A DNA stretch of 18,816 bases from contig JALSHP010000175.1 of the NCBI GenBank assembly GCA_026982175.1, forward strand, positions 1 to 18,816, given 5' to 3'. A program made the position numbers and the translations under genes. Source of the DNA: Campylobacteraceae bacterium (GTDB lineage Bacteria; Campylobacterota; Campylobacteria; Campylobacterales; Sulfurovaceae). The stretch's first letter is position 1. Each line of letters starts with the position of its first letter. Under the pieces are notes generated by a model, which made no database searches, was not told the origin of the DNA, and saw nothing but the letters and a program-made list of their open reading frames with translations. Below, piece by piece: positions 1 to 7,218 of the stretch.

Positions 1-1208
1 TTACTTCTCTTATTGTAGCCATCACCATAGCAATGCTATGGCTACCTTGGCAACAAACCATTAAAGGGGTAGGAGTCCTTACAACCATTAACCCCGTTGA
101 ACGAAATTATAAAATAGTCGCCACCATTGATGGATTTATAGAAAGCATCAATGTAAAAGAAAATCAATCTGTCAAAAAAAATGATACACTTTTTAGCATG
201 AGAGATTTAGACAATGGCTATGAAGAGCGATTATCTAATATTGTTCAAGAGTATCAAAATAACTTAAAAAATGAGAAAATAAGTTACCAAAATATAGAAA
301 AGAACTTAAAAGAAGAAAAACAGAGTATTCAAATTAGCATTGAAGTTTACCAAACGAAACTTATACAACTTCAAAATAAACGTCAAGCACTTCAACATCA
401 AAGAGAAGCAGTCATTAATCAATATAATATTGAAAAAATTAATTACGATAGAGCAGAGAGACTTTTTAATGCAGGAATTGAATCAAAAAGAGGATTTGAG
501 CTTAAGAAATTTGCCATGCTCAATACCCAAGCAAAAAAAGAGAAAATTAGAATGGAGATAAAGAATATTGATAATGAAATTGAAATTGTTAAAAAAGAGA
601 AAAGACGATTTCAGCATGATTCAGAAGTAAAATTAAATAATATTCAAAATAAGCTTCTAAGCACTCAAAGTAATATTAATAAACTCTTACAGAGTATTGA
701 TAGTAAATCGGTCACGCTCTCTCGCTATCAAAGTAAAAAAATAGTAGCAAAAAGTGATGGTCATATTGTTCAAATTTATCAAGCAGACCAAAATAAGTTT
801 TTAAAAAAAGGAGCAGAGATAATGACCTTCTCTCCAAAAGTCAATGAACGTGCTATTCGTTTTAAAGTTCCTGTCTTTCATATGCCTTTAATCAAAAAAG
901 GCTTAAAAGTTCGTATACTCTTCTATGGATGGCCTACACTGTTTGTCTCTGGTTGGCCAAAAATATCCCATGGTACTTATGGTGGTATTATTAAAAGTGT
1001 CGAGGCAACTTCTCATGAGAAGGGGGTCTATTATGCAATTATTGTAGAAGATAAAAATGATGACCCATGGCCAGATGAACAATATTTAAGAATTGGAACA
1101 GAAACAACCGTTTTTGTTAAACTCCAAACGGTTACTATTGGGTATGAATTGTGGCGATATTTATCTGCACAACCTCCAAAAATGATGAACAATAAACTAA
1201 AAGAGTAA
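1..1208 (+). CDS. HlyD-family periplasmic membrane fusion (adaptor) protein, 5' end outside window
   Basis: Adaptor subunit of a tripartite exporter, expected to bridge an inner-membrane pump and a TolC channel. The reading frame is open to the window edge (first full codon at 3), and its first residues are hydrophobic (TSLIVAITIAMLWLPW), so the ATG at 33 lies inside the membrane anchor and the true start is upstream. Numbered from that Met: a first half-lipoyl motif at about 24-57 (IVATIDGFIESINVKENQSV), a long charged coiled coil at about 60-235, the second half-lipoyl motif at about 238-270 (AKSDGHIVQIYQ), then a beta-barrel-like C-terminal part. This order (lipoyl, hairpin, lipoyl, barrel) is the HlyD/EmrA plan. 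The stop lies 5 bases before the TolC-type gene, so the two form an operon. The substrate is unknown. The pump, probably an ABC or peptidase-ABC protein, is not in the window. The family call is firm; type I secretion versus small-molecule efflux cannot be decided here. Confidence 0.88.
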   Translation, partial: TSLIVAITIAMLWLPWQQTIKGVGVLTTINPVERNYKIVATIDGFIESINVKENQSVKKNDTLFSMRDLDNGYEERLSNIVQEYQNNLKNEKISYQNIEKNLKEEKQSIQISIEVYQTKLIQLQNKRQALQHQREAVINQYNIEKINYDRAERLFNAGIESKRGFELKKFAMLNTQAKKEKIRMEIKNIDNEIEIVKKEKRRFQHDSEVKLNNIQNKLLSTQSNINKLLQSIDSKSVTLSRYQSKKIVAKSDGHIVQIYQADQNKFLKKGAEIMTFSPKVNERAIRFKVPVFHMPLIKKGLKVRILFYGWPTLFVSGWPKISHGTYGGIIKSVEATSHEKGVYYAIIVEDKNDDPWPDEQYLRIGTETTVFVKLQTVTIGYELWRYLSAQPPKMMNNKLKE

Positions 1209-1213
1209 TAGTA

Positions 1214-2560
1214 ATGATAAAAAAAACTTCAACATTAATTATTATTTTAGGAGTAAGCATACTTCATGCCCAAAAACCTTTCTTAGCTAAAGATATTCAT
1301 CAATATTTAAAAAAAGAGAATCCTTTTTATTACCAAGCCATTGGGGAACAATATATTGCCAAAGGAAGAGAAGAGTTCTATCAAGGGAGTTTAGACACCC
1401 AAATTAGAGCAAAATATGATAAAAAAGATTATCCTGTAACCACAGGAACCTATCAAGAAGTGGAGCTTTTTAAATCATTAGGTAATGGTATTGAACTTTC
1501 TATGGGCTATCGTAATGCTTATGGTACGCAAGAGTACAACAACATTAAAACAGGTAAAGATGGTGAGTTTCTCTCCTCTGTCAAAATACCTCTATTTTCG
1601 GTACTTTATGATATAAGTAAAAATAAAGTAGATATAAAAACAGCACAAATGAGCCGAATACAAGCTGAACATAAAAGTGACTTAAATTTACTCAAACTCT
1701 ATTTTAATATTAGTAAAATCTACTATCAACTTTTATTGCAAAAAGAGTTAGTCCAAACCCAAGAAGCATTAACGCATAAAGCACATAAAACACGTGAATT
1801 CATCATTAAGCAAGTAGAAGTGGGAAGCATCCCTGCCATGATGAACATTGAGATTGACCAAATTATTATTCAACGAGAGAAAGAGACTCTTTATCAAGAA
1901 AACAATTTTAAAATAGTTCAAAATATTTTTCTTCAATACTTAGGCATAGATAAAGAAACTTTTTCTAAACAATTTCTTTTACCCTCACTATCTCTGAAAA
2001 ACAGACCATTACCCCCACTTTTATCAGCCATTACAACTGCCTTAGATAATCGCCCTGATTTAAAAATTATTGATTTTGAGTTAGAAAAACTAGCCCTCAA
2101 AAAATCCTATAATAACATAACGAAATATCCTAAAATTGATTTAAAAATTTCAACACTTTATGACCCTATTAATCAAGAGGGATATAAACTTTCTCTCAAT
2201 TTTAATATGCCCATTGAAAATAGAAAATACAGTGGAATGGCTGAAGTTTTAAAAAAAGAGAAGCTTATGAAAAAAAGTGAAAAATTAAAGCTTATTGAAG
2301 AGCTTAGAACCAATATTATAAATCTTTTTCAAAAAATAGAAACCAAAAAAGAGGCCATTCAATTATCTCAACAAGAGTTAATACTTGTAGAAAGACTTGA
2401 ATCAATTGAGATAATCAAAATTCATGAGGGAGTAGGAAACCTCATGTTTTTAAATCAAAGAGAGATTACTGTATTAAAAGTGCAACAAAAACTACTTAAA
2501 GATTATTATGATTTATTAACCTACTATTTAGAATTTGACTACCTCACAGGTAAAATTTAA
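1214..2560 (+). CDS. TolC-family outer membrane efflux/secretion protein
   Basis: Outer membrane channel partner of the preceding adaptor. It has 448 residues, usual for TolC/OEP proteins. A Sec signal peptide is visible at residues 1-20 (MIKKTSTLIIILGVSILHAQ). Two long amphipathic helical stretches follow, at about 150-240 and 345-440, as in the duplicated TolC fold. The phrase NRPDLKIIDFELE at about 279-291 matches the family's conserved RPDL motif, which begins the second repeat. It starts 5 bases after the adaptor gene, with only a weak purine-rich stretch (AAAAGAG) upstream, which suggests translational coupling. It ends 3 bases before the convergent tatD stop codon. The base composition of this and the preceding gene looks more A-rich than the housekeeping genes downstream, which could mean a separate history; this is an impression by eye. 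Family call strong, substrate unknown. Confidence 0.88.
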   Translation: MIKKTSTLIIILGVSILHAQKPFLAKDIHQYLKKENPFYYQAIGEQYIAKGREEFYQGSLDTQIRAKYDKKDYPVTTGTYQEVELFKSLGNGIELSMGYRNAYGTQEYNNIKTGKDGEFLSSVKIPLFSVLYDISKNKVDIKTAQMSRIQAEHKSDLNLLKLYFNISKIYYQLLLQKELVQTQEALTHKAHKTREFIIKQVEVGSIPAMMNIEIDQIIIQREKETLYQENNFKIVQNIFLQYLGIDKETFSKQFLLPSLSLKNRPLPPLLSAITTALDNRPDLKIIDFELEKLALKKSYNNITKYPKIDLKISTLYDPINQEGYKLSLNFNMPIENRKYSGMAEVLKKEKLMKKSEKLKLIEELRTNIINLFQKIETKKEAIQLSQQELILVERLESIEIIKIHEGVGNLMFLNQREITVLKVQQKLLKDYYDLLTYYLEFDYLTGKI

Positions 2561-2563
2561 TGC

Positions 2564-3340
2564 TTAAGAAATATTTCTAAATAGTCTTTTCGCATTACAA
2601 GTAGTACTCTCAATTAAGTCACTTTTTTTAATATCTGAAAGTTCTACCATTTTAGAAGCCACCAAATCACAATAAGCAGGTTCATTTCTTTTTCCTCTAT
2701 GGGGGTGAGGTGTCAAATAAGGAGCATCAGTCTCTATAATGAGTTTATCTTGGGGTATTTTAGGATAAACATTAATAAGCTTTTTGGCATTTTTAAAAGT
2801 TAAAACACCTCCTATGCCATAATAAAAATTTTTATCAGCCAATTTTAAAAGTGATTCATCTGCATTATAACAATGTAAGACCCCACCCTCATCTCCTGCA
2901 TGTTCCAATAAAAGGGCTAAACAATCAGCAGAAGATTCACGAACATGAACAATGAGAGGAAGCTTTAACTCTTTTCCCCAAAGGATTTGGTCAATAAAAA
3001 CCTCTTTTTGTAGTCTCTTTTCTTCTCTAATCTCCTCTTCACTCTCTGGCAAGCGAAAATAGTCCAGTCCACATTCACCAATGGCGACACATTTAGGGTG
3101 ACTTACAAAATTTTTAAGAAATTCTTTGTTGTAGTTTTTCGCATCGTAAGGGTGAACCCCTACTGAAAAATATATCTCATCATATTTTTCAGAGAGTTCA
3201 AGAGCACGTTGGAGGGTTTTGGGGTCTGCCCCAGGGATAATAAAACGCTCAATACCATTGGCTTTAGCACGTTCTATTACTTCATCTATATCTTCATTAT
3301 ATCGTTCATCATCTAAGTGACAATGGGTATCAATAATCAT
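2564..3340 (-). CDS. tatD: TatD-family metal-dependent DNase
   Basis: Cytoplasmic TIM-barrel metallohydrolase of the TatD/YcfH family, linked in other bacteria to 3'-5' nuclease activity and DNA turnover. It has 258 residues, the normal length. All metal ligands are visible: H6 and H8 in THCHLD, E89 in GECGLDYF, H132 in VHVRES, H156 in HCYN and D205 in ETDAPYL. The start at 3340 is supported by AAAGG eight bases upstream; that site lies in the 3' arm of a perfect small hairpin (see the separate entry). It is the last gene of the leftward block, 40 bases after the LysM gene, and converges on the TolC-type gene. The exact physiological role of TatD is not settled in this phylum. Confidence 0.93.
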   Translation of the reverse strand: MIIDTHCHLDDERYNEDIDEVIERAKANGIERFIIPGADPKTLQRALELSEKYDEIYFSVGVHPYDAKNYNKEFLKNFVSHPKCVAIGECGLDYFRLPESEEEIREEKRLQKEVFIDQILWGKELKLPLIVHVRESSADCLALLLEHAGDEGGVLHCYNADESLLKLADKNFYYGIGGVLTFKNAKKLINVYPKIPQDKLIIETDAPYLTPHPHRGKRNEPAYCDLVASKMVELSDIKKSDLIESTTCNAKRLFRNIS

Positions 3341-3348
3341 CCAATCAA

Positions 3349-3368
3349 CCTTTAAAATTATTTAAAGG
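3349..3368 (-). promoter_or_regulatory. tatD: Hairpin covering the tatD ribosome binding site
   Basis: Read on the - strand, CCTTTAAA is followed by a four-base loop (TAAT) and the exact complement TTTAAAGG. The Shine-Dalgarno bases AAAGG form the end of the 3' arm, and the tatD ATG follows eight bases later. Folding would therefore hide the ribosome binding site. The arms are short and mostly A-T, so stability is modest and chance is possible in DNA this AT-rich. A second stem lies just upstream at 3370-3395. Confidence 0.4.
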
Positions 3369-3369
3369 A

Positions 3370-3395
3370 ATTTTACCATATTAATAAGGTAAAAT
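3370..3395 (-). terminator. Stem-loop at the end of the LysM gene
   Basis: Arms at 3370-3377 (ATTTTACC on the + strand) and 3388-3395 (GGTAAAAT) are perfect eight-base complements around a ten-base loop that contains the LysM gene stop codon. On the - strand it is followed by TCC, TTTAAATAATTTT. It may be a weak terminator or attenuator between the LysM gene and tatD, but it lacks a clean U run. Confidence 0.25.
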
Positions 3396-4106
3396 AATTG
3401 TTTGTCCCTCATAAATTAATCCACTAGAATCTATGTTCTCATTACTTGCTATAATTCTTTTATAATTCATGGCATCGCCATAGAATTCATCAGATAATCG
3501 TTCTAAGGTATCACCTTTTTTCACAATAACTTTATGTGCTTTGATACTCTCTTTTTCAATGGCTTTTTCTAACTTTCTAATTTCATCCATCGTGCTATCT
3601 TTAGCTACCTTTTTCTTAGGAAGAACACCAATCTCTTTTTTTAACTCTTCAGTATAGTTTGTACTGTCAACTACTTTTATATCTTCTGTTAAACTACTCA
3701 TGGCTAAACTTAAATCCTTTTGTACTTTAGGATTTAAACTGACAACTTCACGTTCTTTAGATATTTCATTTTCAATACTTTGTAATGCCATCAAATATTC
3801 ATTATCTTCTGAGTTAATTTCAGCAGAAGCAACTGCAATAGGAATATTTTTTTTAATTTCAGGTACTATTTTAGGAACTATTTTATCTGTTTCTACGGAG
3901 TCTTGTTGCACCACTAAAGTTTTATCAATAGTATTTTTACTAGCTGTTCTGGCTTGATAAAAATGAAATCCCATGTACGCCACACATCCTGTTAATAATA
4001 CGGTAAAAACTTTTACACCTTTTGAATGCCCCTCTTGTTCATACTCATCAGAGTGTAAAGTAGAACCTTTAATTGCTTCATCATATATATCGTTTGTAGT
4101 TGCCAT
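3381..4106 (-). CDS. Single-pass membrane protein with C-terminal LysM domain
   Basis: Predicted to be anchored in the inner membrane with a periplasmic LysM domain that binds peptidoglycan. I place the start at 4106 (MATTNDIYDE), giving 241 residues: AGAAGGA sits five bases upstream of this ATG, whereas the in-frame ATG at 4139 has no ribosome binding site. From the N-terminus there is a hydrophilic cytoplasmic segment (1-28), one membrane helix at about 31-49 (VKVFTVLLTGCVAYMGFHF), a long charged, probably helical linker, and a LysM domain in the last 50 residues (VIVKKGDTLERLSDEFYGDA, then NENI and YEGQTIILPY). The linker holds no enzyme motif. The N-terminal 40 residues align almost without gaps with the 133-residue protein just upstream, pointing to duplication. 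It lies between that gene and tatD in the leftward block. Role unknown; cell-wall association or envelope scaffolding is an inference from LysM. Confidence 0.85.
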   Translation of the reverse strand: MATTNDIYDEAIKGSTLHSDEYEQEGHSKGVKVFTVLLTGCVAYMGFHFYQARTASKNTIDKTLVVQQDSVETDKIVPKIVPEIKKNIPIAVASAEINSEDNEYLMALQSIENEISKEREVVSLNPKVQKDLSLAMSSLTEDIKVVDSTNYTEELKKEIGVLPKKKVAKDSTMDEIRKLEKAIEKESIKAHKVIVKKGDTLERLSDEFYGDAMNYKRIIASNENIDSSGLIYEGQTIILPY

Positions 4107-4111
4107 ACCAT

Positions 4112-4118
4112 TCCTTCT
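4112..4118 (-). promoter_or_regulatory. Ribosome binding site that decides the LysM gene start
   Basis: AGAAGGA on the - strand, five bases before the ATG at 4106. The upstream in-frame ATG at 4139 has only AT-rich sequence without a purine run before it. This makes 4106 the better start and removes 11 residues from the longest reading frame. Confidence 0.75.
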
Positions 4119-4175
4119 AATTCTTCTATTTGAAAACATTATAGAAATAAATAAGGTAGTAACTATGAAATTTAA

Positions 4176-4577
4176 TTAAAATTTCTCAATAGGCTGATTA
4201 ACTACTGCTATTTTTCCCTTAAATCCACTTCTATCATCTAACTCTCGTGCAATTTCTTTACTATAGGATGTTTGACTTTTAATAGAAGATTCAGCTGTAA
4301 CCAACTCCATGGAGTTGGTTAAACTATTGAGAAATGCATCATCACTTAATTCCGTATCATCAATGGTTTCACTCACCCCTAAAACAGCTTGTTTTCTTAC
4401 ATCTACACTATTAACTCTACTCTGTTCAAAATATTTAAAAGCACCAAATAGTAATGCTCCTCCAAGTAGTAAATTAATAAAAATTAATTTACTATTATTA
4501 TTTTTTTGAGGTAAAATCTCACTATAGAGCTGTGCCTTTTGCGTTTCATTTGCATACATTTCATCGGTATTAAACAT
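4176..4577 (-). CDS. Small single-pass membrane protein, likely paralogue of the adjacent LysM protein without LysM
   Basis: I do not recognise a named family. The 133-residue protein has a hydrophilic N-terminus (1-30), one membrane helix at about 31-47 (LIFINLLLGGALLFGAF) and an acidic, probably periplasmic tail rich in S, D and E. There are no cysteines or visible catalytic motifs. AGGA lies eight bases before the ATG. Residues 1-40 match the start of the neighbouring LysM protein at T4, Y8, L17, S19, Q24, SK (shifted by one), L37, L38 and G40. The tails share weaker similarity around SYSKEIARELD versus NYTEELKKEIG. The gene lies 90 bases downstream of recN behind its own candidate promoter, and contains a perfect 24-base palindrome. 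It probably works with the LysM protein, for instance by hetero-association in the membrane; that is inference. Confidence 0.72.
   Translation of the reverse strand: MFNTDEMYANETQKAQLYSEILPQKNNNSKLIFINLLLGGALLFGAFKYFEQSRVNSVDVRKQAVLGVSETIDDTELSDDAFLNSLTNSMELVTAESSIKSQTSYSKEIARELDDRSGFKGKIAVVNQPIEKF
4298..4321. repeat. Perfect 24-base palindrome inside a coding sequence
   Basis: The half-site TAACCAACTCCA (4298-4309) is followed directly by its exact reverse complement (4310-4321) with no spacer. It falls in the 133-residue membrane protein gene, over the codons for LTNSMELVT. A perfect 24-base palindrome with several G-C pairs is unlikely by chance at one given place. It may be a protein binding site or form a strong mRNA hairpin. 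I see no second copy in the window. Confidence 0.7.
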
Positions 4578-4589
4578 TATAATTTTCCT

Positions 4590-4615
4590 AAATTTTATTA
4601 AACTTAATAAAATTT
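4590..4615. promoter_or_regulatory. AT-only inverted repeat at the 5' edge of the 133-residue protein gene
   Basis: AAATTTTATTAA (4590-4601) and its exact complement TTAATAAAATTT (4604-4615) are separated by two bases. It directly abuts the ribosome binding site (TCCT on the + strand, 4586-4589) of the leftward gene and lies just after a candidate -10. This position would suit an operator at the transcription start or a 5' hairpin. The local sequence is nearly all A and T, which raises the chance of accidental symmetry. Confidence 0.35.
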
Positions 4616-4624
4616 TAACAAGTA

Positions 4625-4630
4625 ATTATA
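4625..4630 (-). promoter_or_regulatory. Candidate -10 for the small membrane protein / LysM genes
   Basis: TATAAT on the - strand, in the context TTTTATAATTACTTG, in the 90-base gap after recN. A start about seven bases downstream would leave a leader of roughly 40 bases before the ATG at 4577. Campylobacterota housekeeping promoters usually lack a clear -35, and none is seen. Confidence 0.4.
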
Positions 4631-4667
4631 AAATATAAGTTTAATATATTAATATTTTATTAAATAT

Positions 4668-6191
4668 TTAGTTTAATAATTTTTCAGCAAAACTAATGGC
4701 TTCATCATTGGGCTTCTCGCCCCCAATAATACGTGCTATCTCAACTACTTGTCCCTTTTTATCTAAAAGCGTCACGTTACTTTTAGATTTTACTTTAGCG
4801 ACTAAAAGATGTTGATTTGCCTTAGATGCTAAATGTGCTTGATGAGAAATGGCAAAAATTTGGTAGACAGTAGAGAGCTTTGCAATCATATTTGCAATGG
4901 CAATTGACTCATCTCCTGAAACATTGGCATCTATCTCATCTAAAATTAACACTCCTCCCTCTTTGACACCTGAAAGGGCTACCACCATGAGAGCCAAACG
5001 GACACGATTAAACTCTCCACCTGAAAGTTTAGAAGCTGTTGAGCCATTCATATCTATCTCAACAAAATCTTGCCCTAACTCGCCTAGTCCATTCATTGTA
5101 AAGATAAAATTGACCTCAGGAAGTTTTAACTCTGCTAAATATTTTTTTAAGGGTTTTTCTAAATTTACTGCTTTAGCTTTACGTGCTTGTGAGATTTGTC
5201 CTGCTAAGATAGAGAGTTCAGAAAGTTCCATCTGCAAAAAGGACTCCAACATACTTTTGTCTGCTTCAATGTTTTTATAGCCTAAAAGTTCTTTTTGTTT
5301 CAACTCTGCGTATGCTATCGCCTCTTCAATGCTTCCGTATCTATTCTGTAAAGCAGATATTTTTTCCAATCTATCTAATACAGCTTCAATGTCCACTTCA
5401 GCCAACTCATCTGAAAGAGATTCTATCTCCTCAAAATCAGCTCGTAACTGGTTCATCATCTCCGAAAAGATAGCATCATCTTTATCTAATAGTCTATAAA
5501 CCTCTGAAACAGCTTCTTCAAAACCAAAAATCCCATTGGCACTCTCTAAGGCATCATTGACTTTGTCAATGCGTGAAAGTTGATGTTTTACTTTGAGTAA
5601 TTCCTCATCTTCACCCACCACAGGCTTTACGGATACTATCTTCTCTATCTCAAACTCTGTAAACTCAATCAGCTCTAAAATCTTTGCTTCATCAGCTTTT
5701 ATCTTCTCTAGTTGTGCTAATTTAATTTTATAGTTAGCATAACGACTTTTATACTCTTTAAATAGTTTCTTAAAGCCCTTGTCTTTGACTAAAAGTTCAT
5801 TGTCTATGAGTTTTAATAAATCACTACTCTCAAAACCACTCTTATCTCGAACAGACAAAAATTGCACAAAAGGGCTAAATAGTCCATTGAGAACTTTTTT
5901 AGAGATATTTTGACCATCAATGGTGTAACGTACTTTCTCTTTTTTGATACTCTTTAAGGTTATCTCCTCTTCAAGTTCAAAGGCTTCACTCTGTAAGTTT
6001 TTAGGCTTAGTGACCAAAACTTCACACAGTTTTGCCTCAGATGTACCATAACCAAAAGTAGCAAGAATACTATTCATAAAGAGTGATTTACCAGCTCCCG
6101 AAGGACCCGACAAGACAACAAGCCCCTTTTCTAACTCAACTTCAACCTCATCGAACGATATTAAACTCTTTAAAAATACTCTATTTATCAT
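4668..6191 (-). CDS. recN: DNA repair protein RecN (SMC-like ATPase)
   Basis: SMC-like ATPase of recombinational repair of double-strand breaks, acting on DNA ends in the cytoplasm. It has 507 residues, shorter than the roughly 550 of E. coli RecN, but no break or frameshift is seen; the short form appears normal for this phylum. Walker A is at 29-36 (GPSGAGKS), a central coiled coil runs from about 150 to 330, the ABC signature LSGGE is at 389-393, and Walker B is at 414-419 (VLILDE), followed by ANVSGDES, the RecN form of the D-loop. A switch-like SHQ is at 449-451. Its ATG shares its A with the TAA of nadK, so translation is probably coupled to nadK. A 90-base AT-rich gap with a candidate promoter separates it from the next leftward gene. 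Confidence 0.95.
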   Translation of the reverse strand: MINRVFLKSLISFDEVEVELEKGLVVLSGPSGAGKSLFMNSILATFGYGTSEAKLCEVLVTKPKNLQSEAFELEEEITLKSIKKEKVRYTIDGQNISKKVLNGLFSPFVQFLSVRDKSGFESSDLLKLIDNELLVKDKGFKKLFKEYKSRYANYKIKLAQLEKIKADEAKILELIEFTEFEIEKIVSVKPVVGEDEELLKVKHQLSRIDKVNDALESANGIFGFEEAVSEVYRLLDKDDAIFSEMMNQLRADFEEIESLSDELAEVDIEAVLDRLEKISALQNRYGSIEEAIAYAELKQKELLGYKNIEADKSMLESFLQMELSELSILAGQISQARKAKAVNLEKPLKKYLAELKLPEVNFIFTMNGLGELGQDFVEIDMNGSTASKLSGGEFNRVRLALMVVALSGVKEGGVLILDEIDANVSGDESIAIANMIAKLSTVYQIFAISHQAHLASKANQHLLVAKVKSKSNVTLLDKKGQVVEIARIIGGEKPNDEAISFAEKLLN

Positions 6192-7063
6192 TATTCGTCA
6201 TCACCCCAATGTAATTTTTCTCTCAACACAGAGAAGTAGTTTCTCTCTTTTTTATGTAACAGTTTCGCCCCAATTTGAGCCCCATTTATCACCAAAACAT
6301 CTCCTGCATTCATCTCATAGTTATCTTGTCCATCTACCATGACCACTACCTTATCGTTAGGAGAAGAGAATGCAATGGTGAAGTTTGAAGGTAATACCAT
6401 AGGACGTTGCGTTAAAGAGTGTGCTGCAATAGGGGTCATGATGAACGCTTGCGTTAAAGGATACATCACAGGACCTCCTGCTGCTAAGTTATAAGCCGTA
6501 GAACCTGTGGGCGTTGCGATGATGAGTCCATCACCTCGGTAAGTATTAAACCACTCCCCATCAACAGAAGCATCTATCTTTACCATGTGTGAAATACTCG
6601 GTCGTGTTATCACCACATCATTAAAAGCATGAAACTTACGACGTCCATCGGCTGTTTGAATATAACCATCTATCATCATACGGTCATCAATTCTATAATT
6701 ACCAATGAGCAGGTTATCTAAAAAAGTATCAACTTCTTCAATGCGTACATCGGCTAAAAAGCCTAATGTTCCTGCATTTATCCCCACCACAGGCTTGTGA
6801 AACCCATAAGAGTTACGCACCAAGGAAAGTAGTGTACCATCACCACCTAAAGAGACCAAAAAATCTGATTTTTCACATAAGTCACTAAAAGAGAGTCCCT
6901 CTAAATCGCCAAACATATTCGCTGAATAATCGACTAAAAATACTTTTATATTATGTGCTTCAAACTGCTCTTTTATACTATTATAGATAGAAAAAAGTTC
7001 TGGAGCATCTGGTTTTACAATAAAACCAGCCACTTTTACTTGTGACAATTTTTCATCTGACAC
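6191..7063 (-). CDS. nadK: NAD kinase
   Basis: Cytoplasmic enzyme that phosphorylates NAD+ to NADP+ using ATP or polyphosphate, the only known route to NADP in bacteria. It has 290 residues, the usual length. The catalytic GGDGT motif is at 73-77 with D75, followed by GINAGTLGFLA; the NAD-binding ND pair is at 148-149 (AFNDVVI) and the conserved PTGSTAYNLAAGGP begins at 185. The start is GTG at 7063, backed by a strong AGGAG six bases upstream; no in-frame ATG lies nearby. It is divergent from aspS across 155 bases and shares one base with recN downstream, forming a nadK-recN unit. Confidence 0.96.
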   Translation of the reverse strand: MSDEKLSQVKVAGFIVKPDAPELFSIYNSIKEQFEAHNIKVFLVDYSANMFGDLEGLSFSDLCEKSDFLVSLGGDGTLLSLVRNSYGFHKPVVGINAGTLGFLADVRIEEVDTFLDNLLIGNYRIDDRMMIDGYIQTADGRRKFHAFNDVVITRPSISHMVKIDASVDGEWFNTYRGDGLIIATPTGSTAYNLAAGGPVMYPLTQAFIMTPIAAHSLTQRPMVLPSNFTIAFSSPNDKVVVMVDGQDNYEMNAGDVLVINGAQIGAKLLHKKERNYFSVLREKLHWGDDE

Positions 7064-7097
7064 TTTTCTCTCCTAAGATTATCTTTTTAGAAAGAAT

Positions 7098-7103
7098 ATC
7101 ATA
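7098..7103 (-). promoter_or_regulatory. nadK: Candidate -10 for nadK-recN
   Basis: TATGAT on the - strand (context GAGTTTATGATATTC), 35 bases before the nadK GTG. TTGACA also occurs upstream on this strand, but 25 bases away, too far for a standard -35. Weak evidence by motif and position alone. Confidence 0.3.
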
Positions 7104-7158
7104 AACTCTCTTCATCAAAGAATTTATATGTCAAATTGTAATGCTTATTATTTTTAGC

Positions 7159-7164
7159 TATAAT
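7159..7164 (+). promoter_or_regulatory. aspS: Candidate -10 for aspS
   Basis: TATAAT preceded by TTTTTAGC, close to the extended T-rich -10 typical of Campylobacterota sigma-70 promoters. A start near 7171 would give a leader of about 48 bases. No -35 is evident, as is common in this phylum. Confidence 0.5.
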
Positions 7165-7218
7165 TTCACAAAATTTGAACTATATACATTAAATGCTATA
7201 TAAATAGAGGAAATAACT

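Noticed and set aside
4107..4139. Upstream ATG of the LysM gene at 4139
   Set aside because: No Shine-Dalgarno sequence precedes it, while AGAAGGA stands five bases before the ATG at 4106, and the paralogue alignment fits the shorter form.
4668..6191. RecN possibly truncated because it is shorter than the E. coli protein
   Set aside because: Both ends and all ATPase motifs are present; the shorter coiled coil appears normal for Campylobacterota.
7110..7135. TTGACA on the - strand as a -35 for nadK
   Set aside because: The nearest -10-like hexamer is 25 bases away, too far for a standard promoter.
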